Positions 1-8,644 of a stretch of 64,000 nucleotides of DNA are shown in pieces; the stretch's first letter is position 1; the number at the start of each line of letters is the position of its first letter. This stretch comes from Pseudomonas petrae (GTDB lineage: Bacteria > Pseudomonadota > Gammaproteobacteria > Pseudomonadales > Pseudomonadaceae), in NCBI RefSeq assembly GCF_021728295.1, contig NZ_JAKJXE010000013.1, forward strand, positions 62,001 through 126,000, given 5' to 3'. Under the pieces are notes generated by a model. It did not search any database. It was given only the letters and a program-made list of their open reading frames with translations, and was not told the origin of the DNA. Position numbers and translations under genes: made by a program.

Positions 1-271
1 TGAGCTGAGTCAGCAATGAAAGCAACTGCTGTTCAGTGCTTTGGGTTTTACCGGAAAGAGGGCCAGCAGTGCCTGTGCTGCCAGGCGCATTGCCGGCAAA
101 TGCACTGTTCGCCGGTAACTGCTGGGTCGAGGCGCCGAAGCGGATATTCGGGTCTACCCCACCCTTCTGCAACGGCGCCGATTTAGGGTCAGTCAGCGGC
201 GATCCCTGGGCGGCATCGGCGCCGGCAGATTGGGGGGCAACGCCGTTGTACGGAGTGCTTGAGATACGCAT
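1..271 (-). CDS. hrpK: HrpK-like type III translocator, N-terminal part (cut by window edge)
   Basis: A leftward reading frame starts at ATG 271 and stays open to base 1, giving the first 90 residues (MRISSTPYNGVAPQ...). The segment is Ser/Gly/Pro/Gln-rich with no membrane segment, as expected for the secreted amino end of a type III substrate. A perfect HrpL promoter lies 32 bases upstream (303-330) and a GGATG ribosome site lies just before the ATG. In P. syringae, HrpK is a putative translocator encoded beside hrpL and hrpJ, which fits the position here. Identity rests on context, promoter and the N-terminal MRISS; the diagnostic C-terminal part lies outside the window. Confidence 0.75.
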   Translation of the reverse strand, partial: MRISSTPYNGVAPQSAGADAAQGSPLTDPKSAPLQKGGVDPNIRFGASTQQLPANSAFAGNAPGSTGTAGPLSGKTQSTEQQLLSLLTQL

Positions 272-302
272 GAGTCGTCATCCGGGTATGGGGAATGGCA
301 AC

Positions 303-330
303 TGTGTGGCTGCTGCGCCGCGTCGGTTCC
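303..330 (-). promoter_or_regulatory. hrp box (HrpL promoter) for hrpK
   Basis: On the minus strand the sequence reads GGAACC (330-325), 15 bases, CCACACA (309-303), an exact match to the HrpL -35/-10 consensus GGAACC-N15/16-CCACNNA. It ends 32 bases before the hrpK ATG. Confidence 0.92.
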
Positions 331-404
331 GATAAATGTTGCAATTTGTTTCCCAACTACCGAGCGGGCCGTCCGCACACTTCGGAGGGGGTATGAGGAT
401 GGAG

Positions 405-1160
405 GCTTCCTGGCTAAAGCCGGTCCCACAACGTTCGCGTTCAGCCAGTCCCACTGGATGCACGCGATGCTTTTTAGTGGGACCTGCTTCAGCCGGAAAG
501 AGGCCTGTGTGAACACGATCAATCTTGCGGTGTGACGCCCGACACCTTCCCGGCTAAAGCCGGTCCCACAAAGATCGCCCTCAGCCAGTGCCACTGGATG
601 CACGCCATGCTTTTTAGTGGGACCGGCTTCAGCCGGGAAGAGGCCTGTGCGAACACGATCAATCTTGCGGTGTGACGCCCGACACCTTCCCGGCTAAAGC
701 CGGTCCCACAAAGATCGCCTTCAGCCAGTGCCACTGGATGCACGCCATGCTTTTTAGTGGGACCTGCTTCAGCCGGGAAGAGGCCTGTGTGAACACCACC
801 AATCCTGCGGCGTGACGCCCGACGCCTTCCCGGCTAAAGCCGGTCCCACAAAGATCGCGTTCAGCCAGTGCCACTGGATGCACGCCATGCTTTTTAGTGG
901 GACCGGCTTCAGCCGGGAAGAGGCCTGTGTGAACACCACCAATCCTGCGGCGTGACGCCCGACGCCTTCCCGGCTAAAGCCGGTCCTACAAGGGCATTGT
1001 CCAGTTCCATCATGTGTGCACGCCGCGTTCCCGTAGGACCGGCTTCAGCCGGGAAGAGGCCTGTGTGAACACTATCAATCCTGCGGCGTGACACTCGACG
1101 TCTTCCCGGCTAAAGCCGGTCCCACACAGTTCGCGTTCCGTCAGTCCCACCAGGGTCAAC
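405..1160. repeat. Tandem array of 140-bp REP/BIME units between hrpK and hrpL
   Basis: The motif CGGCTAAAGCCGGTCC(C/T)ACA recurs at 411 (diverged first base), 551, 691, 831, 971 and 1107, so the period is 140, 140, 140, 140 and 136 bp. Each unit holds this REP half-site and, about 75 bp later, its inverted partner (GTGGGACCGGCTTCAGCCGG), separated by a near-identical linker containing CACTGGATGCACGC. There are about five full units plus a partial one. Short frames inside it (proteins beginning MHPVALAE) are repeat artefacts. Apart from the hrpK promoter, I see nothing else between 272 and 1223. Confidence 0.93.
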
Positions 1161-1223
1161 CGCCAATAACCAAGATGTCGGCGCAGGCGCAGGCTGATCA
1201 ACACACTCGCGCTCGGCGGGCAC

Positions 1224-1775
1224 TCAGGCAAACGGGTCCATCTGCCGCTTGAGTTGCTCCCGGGCCCGGGACAGGCGTGAGCGCACGGTGCCGATCGGCA
1301 CGCCAAGGGACGACGCGGTTTCCTGATAATTGCCGTCCATTTCCAGCGATACCTCGATGACTCGCTGCATGTTCGACGGCAGCGTGCCAATCGCCCTGAC
1401 GACTCGCACCAACTGACGATGGCCGTCAACCTGATGGCCGATGTCGCCATGGCTGTCGGGTTCGGAATGGGTGTGGTCTTCCCAGCTTTCCTGGTACGGC
1501 TGGCGGTACATCTTGCGAAAGTGGTTGCGGATCAGGTTGAGCGCGATGCCACACAGCCAGGTCTGGGGTTTGCTCGCGTGTTGAAACTTGTGCTCGCTGC
1601 GCAGCGCTTCCAGAAAGGTGCTTTGCAGAATGTCGTCGACATCTTCCGGGTTCATGACCCGCTTCTGAATGAAGCCGCGAATCATCTTGATCTGATCACT
1701 GGTCAGGTGACGTATCCCTTGAGCGGGACGGCGCACTGGGGAGTCAATGTCGAGAATCGCAAGGTTGGAAAACAT
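1224..1775 (-). CDS. hrpL: ECF-family RNA polymerase sigma factor HrpL
   Basis: A 183-residue ECF sigma factor with region 2 at about residues 27-95 (including LIRNHFRKMYRQP) and a region 4 helix-turn-helix at about 120-178 (SLGVPIGTVRSRLSRAR). It directs RNA polymerase to the hrp boxes before hrpK, hrpJ, hrpF, hrpA and hrpH in this window. The start at 1775 (MFSNLAILDID) matches the family length; a frame extending to 1841 would run over the promoter. A sigma-54 promoter lies at 1812-1827, so transcription should depend on RpoN with HrpR/HrpS. Everything needed for function appears intact. Confidence 0.97.
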   Translation of the reverse strand: MFSNLAILDIDSPVRRPAQGIRHLTSDQIKMIRGFIQKRVMNPEDVDDILQSTFLEALRSEHKFQHASKPQTWLCGIALNLIRNHFRKMYRQPYQESWEDHTHSEPDSHGDIGHQVDGHRQLVRVVRAIGTLPSNMQRVIEVSLEMDGNYQETASSLGVPIGTVRSRLSRAREQLKRQMDPFA

Positions 1776-1811
1776 CAGGGCTCTTCCTTGTTTTGAGTGT
1801 ATTAGCCCTAT

Positions 1812-1827
1812 AGCGATATGCGTGCCA
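1812..1827 (-). promoter_or_regulatory. Sigma-54 (-24/-12) promoter of hrpL
   Basis: The minus strand reads TGGCAC-GCATA-TCGCT, matching the sigma-54 consensus TGGCAC-N5-TTGCW except for C in place of the second T of the -12 element. The key GG and GC dinucleotides are at the right spacing. Transcription would begin near 1800, leaving a leader of about 25 bases. hrpL is the known target of HrpR/HrpS with sigma-54. Confidence 0.8.
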
Positions 1828-1961
1828 TCCATTAATATCATTTAAATCATTGATTTTTATCATTTAAAACAATCTGAAAGTACAATGCTGTGCAAATCTT
1901 TGCGCGAACACGCTGTTTCTCCGACGAGATTTGGCACAGATGCCCCTGCGCGCAAATAGAT

Positions 1962-1990
1962 GGAACCGCTTTGCCGCCGCGCTCCACTCA
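1962..1990 (+). promoter_or_regulatory. hrp box for the hrpJ operon
   Basis: GGAACC (1962-1967), 16 bases, CCACTCA (1984-1990): a perfect HrpL promoter. It lies 45 bases before the hrpJ ATG at 2035, which rules out the longer frame beginning inside it at 1960. Confidence 0.94.
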
Positions 1991-2034
1991 GAGCCCATGA
2001 CCAGGCCCCGAACCGAGCTATCCAGAGCCGACTT

Positions 2035-3147
2035 ATGAAGATCGCCGCCCCCTCTGCCCCACAGGCATTGCAAACCCCTGCGATCGCGCCGGCAAAAATG
2101 CAGGCGCCTGCGCCCGCGCCGCTGCATGCCAATCCGCCGAACGTCAACGGCACCTCGCCGCAACAGGTCGCGCGGTTCGCTTCGGCATTGGTGCAGCAGA
2201 GCCGCAGCCTCAGCCAGCGGGAGCTGCTCGCCAGCGGCAACGCCCTGCAATCGCGGGCGGTGAAACTGGGCGAGCTGTATCAGCTGTTGATGGGCAGCCA
2301 GGACAAAGGCCTCGACGATGCCGCGCGTAACTTGCGCAAACAGTTGCAAAACCAGAACGCTTCGAGCCTGGCGCAGATTCTGAGCTACACCGACGGCGAC
2401 CCGGCCAAGGCCCATGTGATGCTGCAAGCAGCAAGAAAGCAGGCCCAGGCCGACGGTGAAATGGGCGAGCACGTGGTCCTGAGCCAGCAGCTCAAGCAAT
2501 TGCGTCGCCAATACGGCAAACGCACCCGCGCCGGTATCAATAGCGCCAAGGCGTTTTCCCGGCCGAAGTTGGACACCAAGCGGCGCAGCGCCCTGCGCAA
2601 TCTTTACAGCGTGGCGGTGGCCGGGCAGCAGAACATCACCGGGCTGATCGACGCGCTGATCAACGAGCAGGACGAACCCGGCGAGTTCGAACTGAACCTG
2701 CGGGACATGCGCAGCGCCCTCGCCGACGACCTCTCATCGCTCACCCCATCCACCTCGCCGCAGCAACTGCGCACGTTGATGCACGGCCTGAACACCGCGC
2801 GGCACGTCACCACCCTGCTGCGCAGTTGCGAGCATCTGCTGGGTCGCATGCGCAACAAGAACCCCGGGCTGCAAGTGGATTCGTCGGCCTTCCTCAAACA
2901 CCTGCTGGCGCTGTCGGGTAAGGGCATGAGCCTGGGCGAAACCCTGCAACTGACCCAACACATCGGCGGCACTCAGCTCAAGCATCAACTGGCGTTTCTC
3001 AACGGGCTGCGGCCCATGCTGCAACAGCTGCCGATTCTGCTCTGGCGCGACATGAAAAGCCGCCAGAACGCCTTGGGCAACCTGCTCATTCTCATGGCCG
3101 AACTGACTCGGCAGGAACAGAACCAGCTCCAGGGGGGCCTCGCCTGA
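2035..3147 (+). CDS. hrpJ: HrpJ, type III secretion gatekeeper (SctW/YopN-TyeA-like)
   Basis: A 370-residue, largely helical, Gln- and Leu-rich cytoplasmic protein. In P. syringae HrpJ controls the order of export (translocators before effectors) and is itself secreted; the family is related to YopN/TyeA and InvE. The first 60 residues are Ala/Pro-rich, like a secretion signal. ATG 2035 (MKIAAPSAPQ) is chosen because it lies just after the hrp box. It is the first gene of a 12-gene rightward operon, and its TGA overlaps the ATG of hrcV by one base (TGATG), implying translational coupling. Confidence 0.93.
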   Translation: MKIAAPSAPQALQTPAIAPAKMQAPAPAPLHANPPNVNGTSPQQVARFASALVQQSRSLSQRELLASGNALQSRAVKLGELYQLLMGSQDKGLDDAARNLRKQLQNQNASSLAQILSYTDGDPAKAHVMLQAARKQAQADGEMGEHVVLSQQLKQLRRQYGKRTRAGINSAKAFSRPKLDTKRRSALRNLYSVAVAGQQNITGLIDALINEQDEPGEFELNLRDMRSALADDLSSLTPSTSPQQLRTLMHGLNTARHVTTLLRSCEHLLGRMRNKNPGLQVDSSAFLKHLLALSGKGMSLGETLQLTQHIGGTQLKHQLAFLNGLRPMLQQLPILLWRDMKSRQNALGNLLILMAELTRQEQNQLQGGLA

Positions 3148-5267
3148 TGGATCGTGTCATTAACCTGCTCAACTCGATCGCGCACGCCGCCATGCGCCGC
3201 TCGGAAATCGTCGGTGCGTTCGTGGTCATCGCCATCGTGTTCATGATGATCACCCCGCTGCCCACCGGGCTGGTGGACGTGCTGATCGCCATTAACATCT
3301 GCATCTCGTGCCTGTTGATCATGCTGGCGATGCACCTGCCCCGCCCGTTGGCGTTCTCGACCTTCCCGGCGGTGCTGCTGCTGACGACGATGTTTCGTCT
3401 GGCGCTGTCGATTTCCACCACCCGCCTGATCCTGCTCAATCAGGACGCCGGGCACATCGTCGAAGCGTTCGGCCAGTTTGTCGTTGGCGGCAACCTGGCG
3501 GTGGGCCTGGTGATCTTCCTGATCCTCACCGTGGTCAACTTCCTGGTCATCACCAAGGGCTCGGAGCGGGTGGCGGAAGTCGGCGCGCGTTTCACCCTCG
3601 ACGCGATGCCGGGCAAGCAGATGTCCATCGACAGCGACCTGCGCGCCAACCTGATCAGCGTCCACGAAGCGCGCAAACGGCGTGCCGAGCTGGGCAAGGA
3701 AAGTCAGCTGTTCGGCGCCATGGACGGGGCCATGAAGTTCGTCAACGGTGACGCCATCGCCAGCTTGATCATCGTTGCCATCAACATGATCGGCGGCATC
3801 GCCATCGGCGTGGTGCAGCACAACATGACCGCTGGCGATGCCTTGCAGGTGTACACCGTGCTGACCATCGGCGACGGCCTGATCGCACAGATCCCGGCGC
3901 TGCTGATTTCGGTCACCTGCGGCATGATCATCACCCGCGTGCCCAGCGGCGAAAACGGCGTCGAAGCCAACATCGGCCGGGAGATCGCCGAGCAGATCAC
4001 CAGCCAGCCCAAGGCGTGGATCATCGCGGCGGTGGCGATGCTTGGATTCGCCGCGTTGCCGGGCATGCCGACGGCGGTGTTCGTGGTCATCTCGATCATC
4101 TGCGGCGTCGGCGGCCTGCTCCAGCTGCACCGCGCCAAGCCCAAGGCCGAGCAAGCCCAGGCCGTGGCCGTCGCGCCGGAAATGAACGGCCGCGAAGACC
4201 TGCGCACCTTCTCCCCCAGCCGCCAGTTCGTGCTGCATTTTCACCCCAGCCAGAACCCGGCGCAGATCGACGCACTGGTCAGCGAAATCCGTCAGCGGCG
4301 CAATCGGCTGGTCGTGCAATACGGCCTGACCCTGCCCTCGTTCATCATCGAAACCAGCGAGCTGTTGCCACCGGACGAGTTTCGTTTTTCGGTCTACGAA
4401 GTGCCGCTGCTCCGGGCTACGCTCAGCCAGACCCACGTCGCGGTGGACGCGCGTTCGGTGGAAGGCTCGCCTGATTCGGGGGTGTACGGCAGCCTCGAGC
4501 GCGAGGAAGGTCAGTGGTTGTGGCTGCCGACCGACGCGCCGCAACTGCAGGAAGCCCACCTGGAACGCATCGACGCGACGACGCTGATCATCGAGCGCAT
4601 GGAGCGCGCGCTGCAGTCGTGCGGGCCGCAGTTCATCGGCCTGCAGGAAACCAAGGCGATCCTCGGCTGGCTCGAATCGGAGCAGCCGGAGCTCGCCCAG
4701 GAAATGCAGCGCGTGCTGCCGCTGGCGCGCTTCTCGGCGGTGCTGCAACGCCTGGCCTCGGAGTGCGTGCCGCTGCGGGCGATTCGGGTGATTGCCGAAA
4801 CCCTCATCGAGCACGGCCAGCATGAGCGCGAAGTCACGGTGCTCGCCGACTACGTGCGCATCGCCCTGAAATCTCAGATCTACCACCAGTATTGCGGCCC
4901 CGAAGGCCTGTTGGTCTGGGTGCTGACGCCGGAGAGCGAAGGCATTCTGCGCGACGGCTTGCGCCAGACCCAGACCGAAACCTTCTTTGCGCTGGACAAC
5001 GAAACCAGCCAGTTGCTGGTGCAGCAGCTGCACATCGCCTTCCCGCTGCGCAGCGCCCAGCGCGCCGTGTTGCTGGTCGCGCAGGATTTGCGCAGCCCGC
5101 TGCGCACCCTGTTGCAGGAAGAGTTCTATCACGTGCCGGTGCTGTCGTTTGCCGAAATCAGCAACGCGGCGCAGGTCAAGGTGCTGGGGCGCTTCGATCT
5201 GGAAGATGACTTCGAGAGCGATCACGAAGACGATCCGCACGCGCTGGATAACGAGTACGCCGCTTGA
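3147..5267 (+). CDS. hrcV: HrcV, export apparatus major gate protein (SctV, FHIPEP/LcrD family)
   Basis: A 706-residue protein of the FlhA/LcrD family. The first ~330 residues form hydrophobic membrane segments, and the conserved FHIPEP-family stretch (AEVGARFTLDAMPGKQMSID) lies near residues 145-165. The C-terminal half is the cytoplasmic domain that, in the family, forms a nonameric ring and docks substrates and chaperones. Length fits the family (~695-710). It is coupled to hrpJ by a one-base overlap and followed by hrpQ. A long antisense open frame across it is a GC-rich shadow. Confidence 0.97.
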   Translation: MDRVINLLNSIAHAAMRRSEIVGAFVVIAIVFMMITPLPTGLVDVLIAINICISCLLIMLAMHLPRPLAFSTFPAVLLLTTMFRLALSISTTRLILLNQDAGHIVEAFGQFVVGGNLAVGLVIFLILTVVNFLVITKGSERVAEVGARFTLDAMPGKQMSIDSDLRANLISVHEARKRRAELGKESQLFGAMDGAMKFVNGDAIASLIIVAINMIGGIAIGVVQHNMTAGDALQVYTVLTIGDGLIAQIPALLISVTCGMIITRVPSGENGVEANIGREIAEQITSQPKAWIIAAVAMLGFAALPGMPTAVFVVISIICGVGGLLQLHRAKPKAEQAQAVAVAPEMNGREDLRTFSPSRQFVLHFHPSQNPAQIDALVSEIRQRRNRLVVQYGLTLPSFIIETSELLPPDEFRFSVYEVPLLRATLSQTHVAVDARSVEGSPDSGVYGSLEREEGQWLWLPTDAPQLQEAHLERIDATTLIIERMERALQSCGPQFIGLQETKAILGWLESEQPELAQEMQRVLPLARFSAVLQRLASECVPLRAIRVIAETLIEHGQHEREVTVLADYVRIALKSQIYHQYCGPEGLLVWVLTPESEGILRDGLRQTQTETFFALDNETSQLLVQQLHIAFPLRSAQRAVLLVAQDLRSPLRTLLQEEFYHVPVLSFAEISNAAQVKVLGRFDLEDDFESDHEDDPHALDNEYAA

Positions 5268-5285
5268 GTGCCTGGAGAGCGTCAC

Positions 5286-6278
5286 ATGTTTGAATTACGC
5301 GTATTGACCGGCCTGCACCAGGGCGCCGCGCTGCCGCTGGTGGGTGAGCAATGGGGCATTGGCGCCGATGCCGACCAGGATCTGGCGCTGCATGATCCCG
5401 GTGTCGAACAGCTGCACTGCCGTCTGCAACGTCAGGGCGACGGTTGGCTGCTCAACGCCGCCGACGGCCCTATTGCCGATGAAGAGGGACACCTTCACGC
5501 CAGCACCTTGCTCACCCCTAACACCGCGTTTGTGCTGGGTTCGGTGTGGCTGTGCGTGTCACCGGCGCAAGACCCCTGGCCATCGCTGCCTGCCGTGATT
5601 CCTCAAGCGCGGTCCGAGCAGACGGCGCAGACCGAGGCACCGGCCAGCGCGCCGCTGGAGAAGGTCGAGTCGCGCTCGCGCTTCTTCAATCGCACCACCG
5701 GCGTGGTCATCGGCGTGTTGCTCGGCATTGCCGGCAGCGCCTGGAGCCTGAGCCGCAGCGCGACGCCCGCTTCAGAGCAACTGGCGATCAGTTCGCCGGC
5801 GCAGCAGCTCGCTAAACAAGAGGAGCGGCCCGTCAGGCCTTCAACGGCAAAGAGCAAAACAGCCGAGCAGCCCGCCAGCAAGCGCATCCGGCTGACCAGC
5901 GTCGATGACGTCAAGCGCCAGCTCAACACCATGCTCAGCGAGCGTCTGCTCAGCGATGTCAGCGTGGAGCAAACGCCCGACGGTCTGGCGTTGAGCGGCA
6001 ATCTCAAGCCTGAATCGCAGCTGGTGTATCAGCGCATGCTTCAGCGCTTCAAAGACCGCTATGACACGCCGGTCGCGTTAATCGACAACGTCGCCGCCGG
6101 GACCAGTGGCCTGCCGTTCACCATCGTGCAGATCATGTCCGGGCCCAATGCGCATCTGGTCACAGCGGACGGTCGCCGGCTGTACGTCGGCGACGAACTG
6201 GCCGGGCTGCGCCTGACGCGCATCGATGACAACCGCATTCAATTCGACGGCGATCGCCACTACGAGGTCAGCTGGTGA
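5286..6278 (+). CDS. hrpQ: HrpQ, outer MS-ring protein (SctD)
   Basis: A 330-residue single-pass inner-membrane protein: a cytoplasmic FHA-like domain (residues ~1-100), a polar linker, one transmembrane helix at ~138-155 (TGVVIGVLLGIAGSAW) and a periplasmic C-terminus. This is the SctD layout, the outer inner-membrane ring of the injectisome. ATG 5286 is preferred over GTG 5268 because GGAG sits eight bases before it and MFELRVLTG is the expected amino end. The stop overlaps the GTG start of hrcN by four bases. Confidence 0.93.
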   Translation: MFELRVLTGLHQGAALPLVGEQWGIGADADQDLALHDPGVEQLHCRLQRQGDGWLLNAADGPIADEEGHLHASTLLTPNTAFVLGSVWLCVSPAQDPWPSLPAVIPQARSEQTAQTEAPASAPLEKVESRSRFFNRTTGVVIGVLLGIAGSAWSLSRSATPASEQLAISSPAQQLAKQEERPVRPSTAKSKTAEQPASKRIRLTSVDDVKRQLNTMLSERLLSDVSVEQTPDGLALSGNLKPESQLVYQRMLQRFKDRYDTPVALIDNVAAGTSGLPFTIVQIMSGPNAHLVTADGRRLYVGDELAGLRLTRIDDNRIQFDGDRHYEVSW

Positions 6279-7624
6279 ACGCGGCGCTGGATCAATGGAA
6301 ATCTGCTCACCGTCAGCGCCTGAAGGGCTTTTCTGCGGTGAAGGTTAGCGGCCGAGTCAGTGCCGTCAGCGGCATCTTGCTGGAGTGCCAGATCCCCGCA
6401 GCCAAGGTCGGTGACCTGTGTGAAGTCAGCAAGTCCGACGGCAGCACCATGCTCGCTGAAATCGTCGGTTTCACCCGCGACTGCACGTTGCTCAGTGCCC
6501 TCGGCACCCCGGACGGCATTCAGGTCGGCGCGCACATTCGGCCGCTGGGCATGGCCCATCGGATCGGCGTCGACGACAGCTTGCTGGGCAGCGTGCTCGA
6601 CGGTTTCGGCCGTCCGCTGCTGGGCGATTCAGAAGGCGCCTTCGCCGGGCCCGGTGATCGGCGGGTGACCCTGCCGGTGATCGCCGACGCCCTGCCGCCG
6701 ACCCAGCGGCCACGCATCAGCAGAGCATTGCCCACAGGCGTGCGCGCCATCGACAGCGCGATTCTGCTCGGCGAAGGCCAGCGCGTTGGCTTGTTCGCCG
6801 GCGCCGGTTGCGGCAAGACCACGTTGATGGCAGAGCTGGCGCGCAACATGGACTGCGACGTGATCGTCTTCGGCCTGATCGGCGAACGGGGGCGCGAGCT
6901 GCGCGAATTTCTCGACCACGAACTGGACGCCACATTGCGCGCGCGATCGGTGCTGGTCTGCGCGACCTCGGACCGTTCCAGCATGGAACGCGCCCGCGCA
7001 GCCTTCACCGCCACGGCCATCGCCGAAGCCTTTCGCGAGCGCGGCCTGAAGGTGTTGTTGCTGCTGGATTCCCTGACCCGTTTCGCCCGGGCCCAGCGCG
7101 AGATCGGCATTGCCGCCGGCGAACCCCTCGGGCGCGGCGGCCTGCCGCCTTCGGTCTACACCCTGCTGCCCCGCCTGGTCGAACGGGCCGGCATGAGCGA
7201 AAACGGCTCGATCACCGCGCTCTACACCGTGCTGATCGAACAGGATTCGATGAACGACCCGGTCGCCGACGAGGTGCGTTCGCTGCTCGACGGCCACATT
7301 GTGCTGTCACGTAAATTGGCCGAGCGCGGGCATTACCCGGCCATCGACCTGCAGGCCAGCATCAGCCGGATCATCAGCAACGTCACCGGCCGCGAGCACC
7401 AGCAGGCGAACAATCGGTTGCGTCGCTTGATGGCGGCGTACAAGCAAGTGGAAATGCTCCTGCGCCTGGGCGAATACCAGCCCGGCAGCGACCCGGTGAC
7501 CGACTGCGCCGTGCGGCTGAACGAGCCAATCAATGCGTTTCTGCGCCAAGACCTGCGCGAGCCGGTCCCGCTGCAAGAGACCTTGGCGGCGCTGATGCAA
7601 CTCACCTCGCAACTGCCGGAGTAG
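6275..7624 (+). CDS. hrcN: HrcN, type III secretion ATPase (SctN)
   Basis: A 449-residue F1-beta/FliI-type ATPase that unfolds substrates and releases chaperones at the cytoplasmic face. Walker A is GAGCGKTT at residues 176-183 and Walker B is VLLLLDS at about 260-266; the T3SS/flagellar ATPase stretch GRGGLPPSVYTLLPRLVERAG follows within the catalytic domain. The start codon is GTG 6275, inside the stop of hrpQ. Length agrees with the family (~449). Its regulators HrpE (SctL) and HrpO (SctO) are both present in the island. Confidence 0.97.
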   Translation: MNAALDQWKSAHRQRLKGFSAVKVSGRVSAVSGILLECQIPAAKVGDLCEVSKSDGSTMLAEIVGFTRDCTLLSALGTPDGIQVGAHIRPLGMAHRIGVDDSLLGSVLDGFGRPLLGDSEGAFAGPGDRRVTLPVIADALPPTQRPRISRALPTGVRAIDSAILLGEGQRVGLFAGAGCGKTTLMAELARNMDCDVIVFGLIGERGRELREFLDHELDATLRARSVLVCATSDRSSMERARAAFTATAIAEAFRERGLKVLLLLDSLTRFARAQREIGIAAGEPLGRGGLPPSVYTLLPRLVERAGMSENGSITALYTVLIEQDSMNDPVADEVRSLLDGHIVLSRKLAERGHYPAIDLQASISRIISNVTGREHQQANNRLRRLMAAYKQVEMLLRLGEYQPGSDPVTDCAVRLNEPINAFLRQDLREPVPLQETLAALMQLTSQLPE

Positions 7625-7628
7625 TGGC

Positions 7629-8084
7629 GTGGAAGAAGAGCTTGAAGTCGATCCGCAAACCCTCGCCATGGAACAGGTCATCAGCGTGCTCACGCCGCTG
7701 CGTCAGCATCGCCAGGCCAGTGCCGAACGGGCGCAACGGCATGCGCAAAAGACCCTGGAGCACATGCACGACCACCTGCAGCAGACTCGCGATTCCTACA
7801 CGCAGGAACGCCATAACCAGCGCGAACGCCGGCAGGTGTTGAGCAGCGCCCACGTCAACAAGGCGATGTCGCTGGACGACCTCGAACGCTGGCACGAGAA
7901 GGAAAACCGCATGCTCGACCGGCTCGCCTATATCCGCCAGGACATGGCCCGCCAGGAGTTGGGCATCGAGGAACAACAGCAGCGACTCGCTCAGGCCAGG
8001 GACGCTGCGAAAGCGTCTCAGCGCGCCGTGGAAAAACTCGCCTGCCTGGCCGAGGCCCTCAACGAACAAGGTGAATCGACATGA
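7629..8084 (+). CDS. hrpO: HrpO, T3SS central stalk protein (SctO/FliJ/YscO-like)
   Basis: A 151-residue, highly charged, almost wholly coiled-coil protein (runs such as QHRQASAERAQRHAQKTLE). SctO proteins form the stalk that couples the HrcN hexamer to HrcV. The start is GTG 7629, four bases after the hrcN stop. The stop overlaps the hrpP ATG (ATGA). Sequence conservation in this family is weak, so the call relies on position and coiled-coil character. Confidence 0.9.
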   Translation: MEEELEVDPQTLAMEQVISVLTPLRQHRQASAERAQRHAQKTLEHMHDHLQQTRDSYTQERHNQRERRQVLSSAHVNKAMSLDDLERWHEKENRMLDRLAYIRQDMARQELGIEEQQQRLAQARDAAKASQRAVEKLACLAEALNEQGEST

Positions 8085-8641
8085 ACAGCCCGGTGCAACA
8101 CCCACCTCGCCCGCAACCGCAGCCCCGTGCCGAGACGCCGCGCGCGCCCACGCCTTCGCCATCCCCTGCCGCGCCGGGCGACACGCGCCAGCCGCTGGCC
8201 AATATGCGTCGCGCCGATGCCGAACGCCTGCGGCGGTTGTGCGATGAATCCGCTGCGCCTGCGTCGTTGAGTGCCGACGGGATGTTTTTCTCCCAGCTGT
8301 TGGTGCCGCCGGTGAAGGAAGAGCAGAGCGAATCGGGGTTCGCCGGCAGCAGCTTCAGCACGTTGTTCCCTGCGGAAGGCGTGCCAACGCAGCTGATCGA
8401 CGAACTTGCGCAACGCCTGCCCCAGCAACCGGACGGCCCGTTGAGCCTGACCTTGCTGATGCCCAATCTGGGCAAGGTGCAGGTCAACGCCAACAAGCGT
8501 GACAACCAGTGGAGCATCGAACTGGGCTTCGCCCGGCGTGGCGTGCTGAAACGCTTGCAGCCCCATCAACGCAACTGCGAAAGCGCGCTGGAACAGGCGC
8601 TGGGCTGTGATGTTGATCTGTCGTTGCATGAGGAGGCATAG
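8081..8641 (+). CDS. hrpP: HrpP, substrate-specificity switch / pilus length regulator (SctP)
   Basis: A 186-residue protein with a Pro/Arg-rich, disordered amino half and a folded C-terminal T3S4-type domain from about residue 120 (PLSLTLLMPNLGKVQVNANK). SctP proteins set pilus or needle length and switch export from early to late substrates; in P. syringae HrpP is itself secreted. It overlaps hrpO by four bases and ends three bases before hrcQa. I see no separate hrp box before it. Confidence 0.9.
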   Translation: MNSPVQHPPRPQPQPRAETPRAPTPSPSPAAPGDTRQPLANMRRADAERLRRLCDESAAPASLSADGMFFSQLLVPPVKEEQSESGFAGSSFSTLFPAEGVPTQLIDELAQRLPQQPDGPLSLTLLMPNLGKVQVNANKRDNQWSIELGFARRGVLKRLQPHQRNCESALEQALGCDVDLSLHEEA

Positions 8642-8644
8642 GCA

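Noticed and set aside
193..1094. Short minus-strand frames with protein starts such as MHPVALAEGDLCGTGFSREG
   Set aside because: They are translations of the REP units, repeat with the 140-bp period and have no independent gene features.
405..1160. Regular repeats that could suggest a CRISPR array
   Set aside because: The period is 140 bp, the linkers are nearly identical instead of unique, and each unit is an inverted REP pair; no cas genes are near.
1960..2034. Upstream start for hrpJ at 1960
   Set aside because: It lies at the hrp box (1962-1990), so it would precede the transcription start.
2985..5285. 766-codon antisense frame across hrcV
   Set aside because: A His/Gln/Asp-rich shadow of a GC-rich gene; hrcV on the plus strand is unmistakable and fills the same bases.
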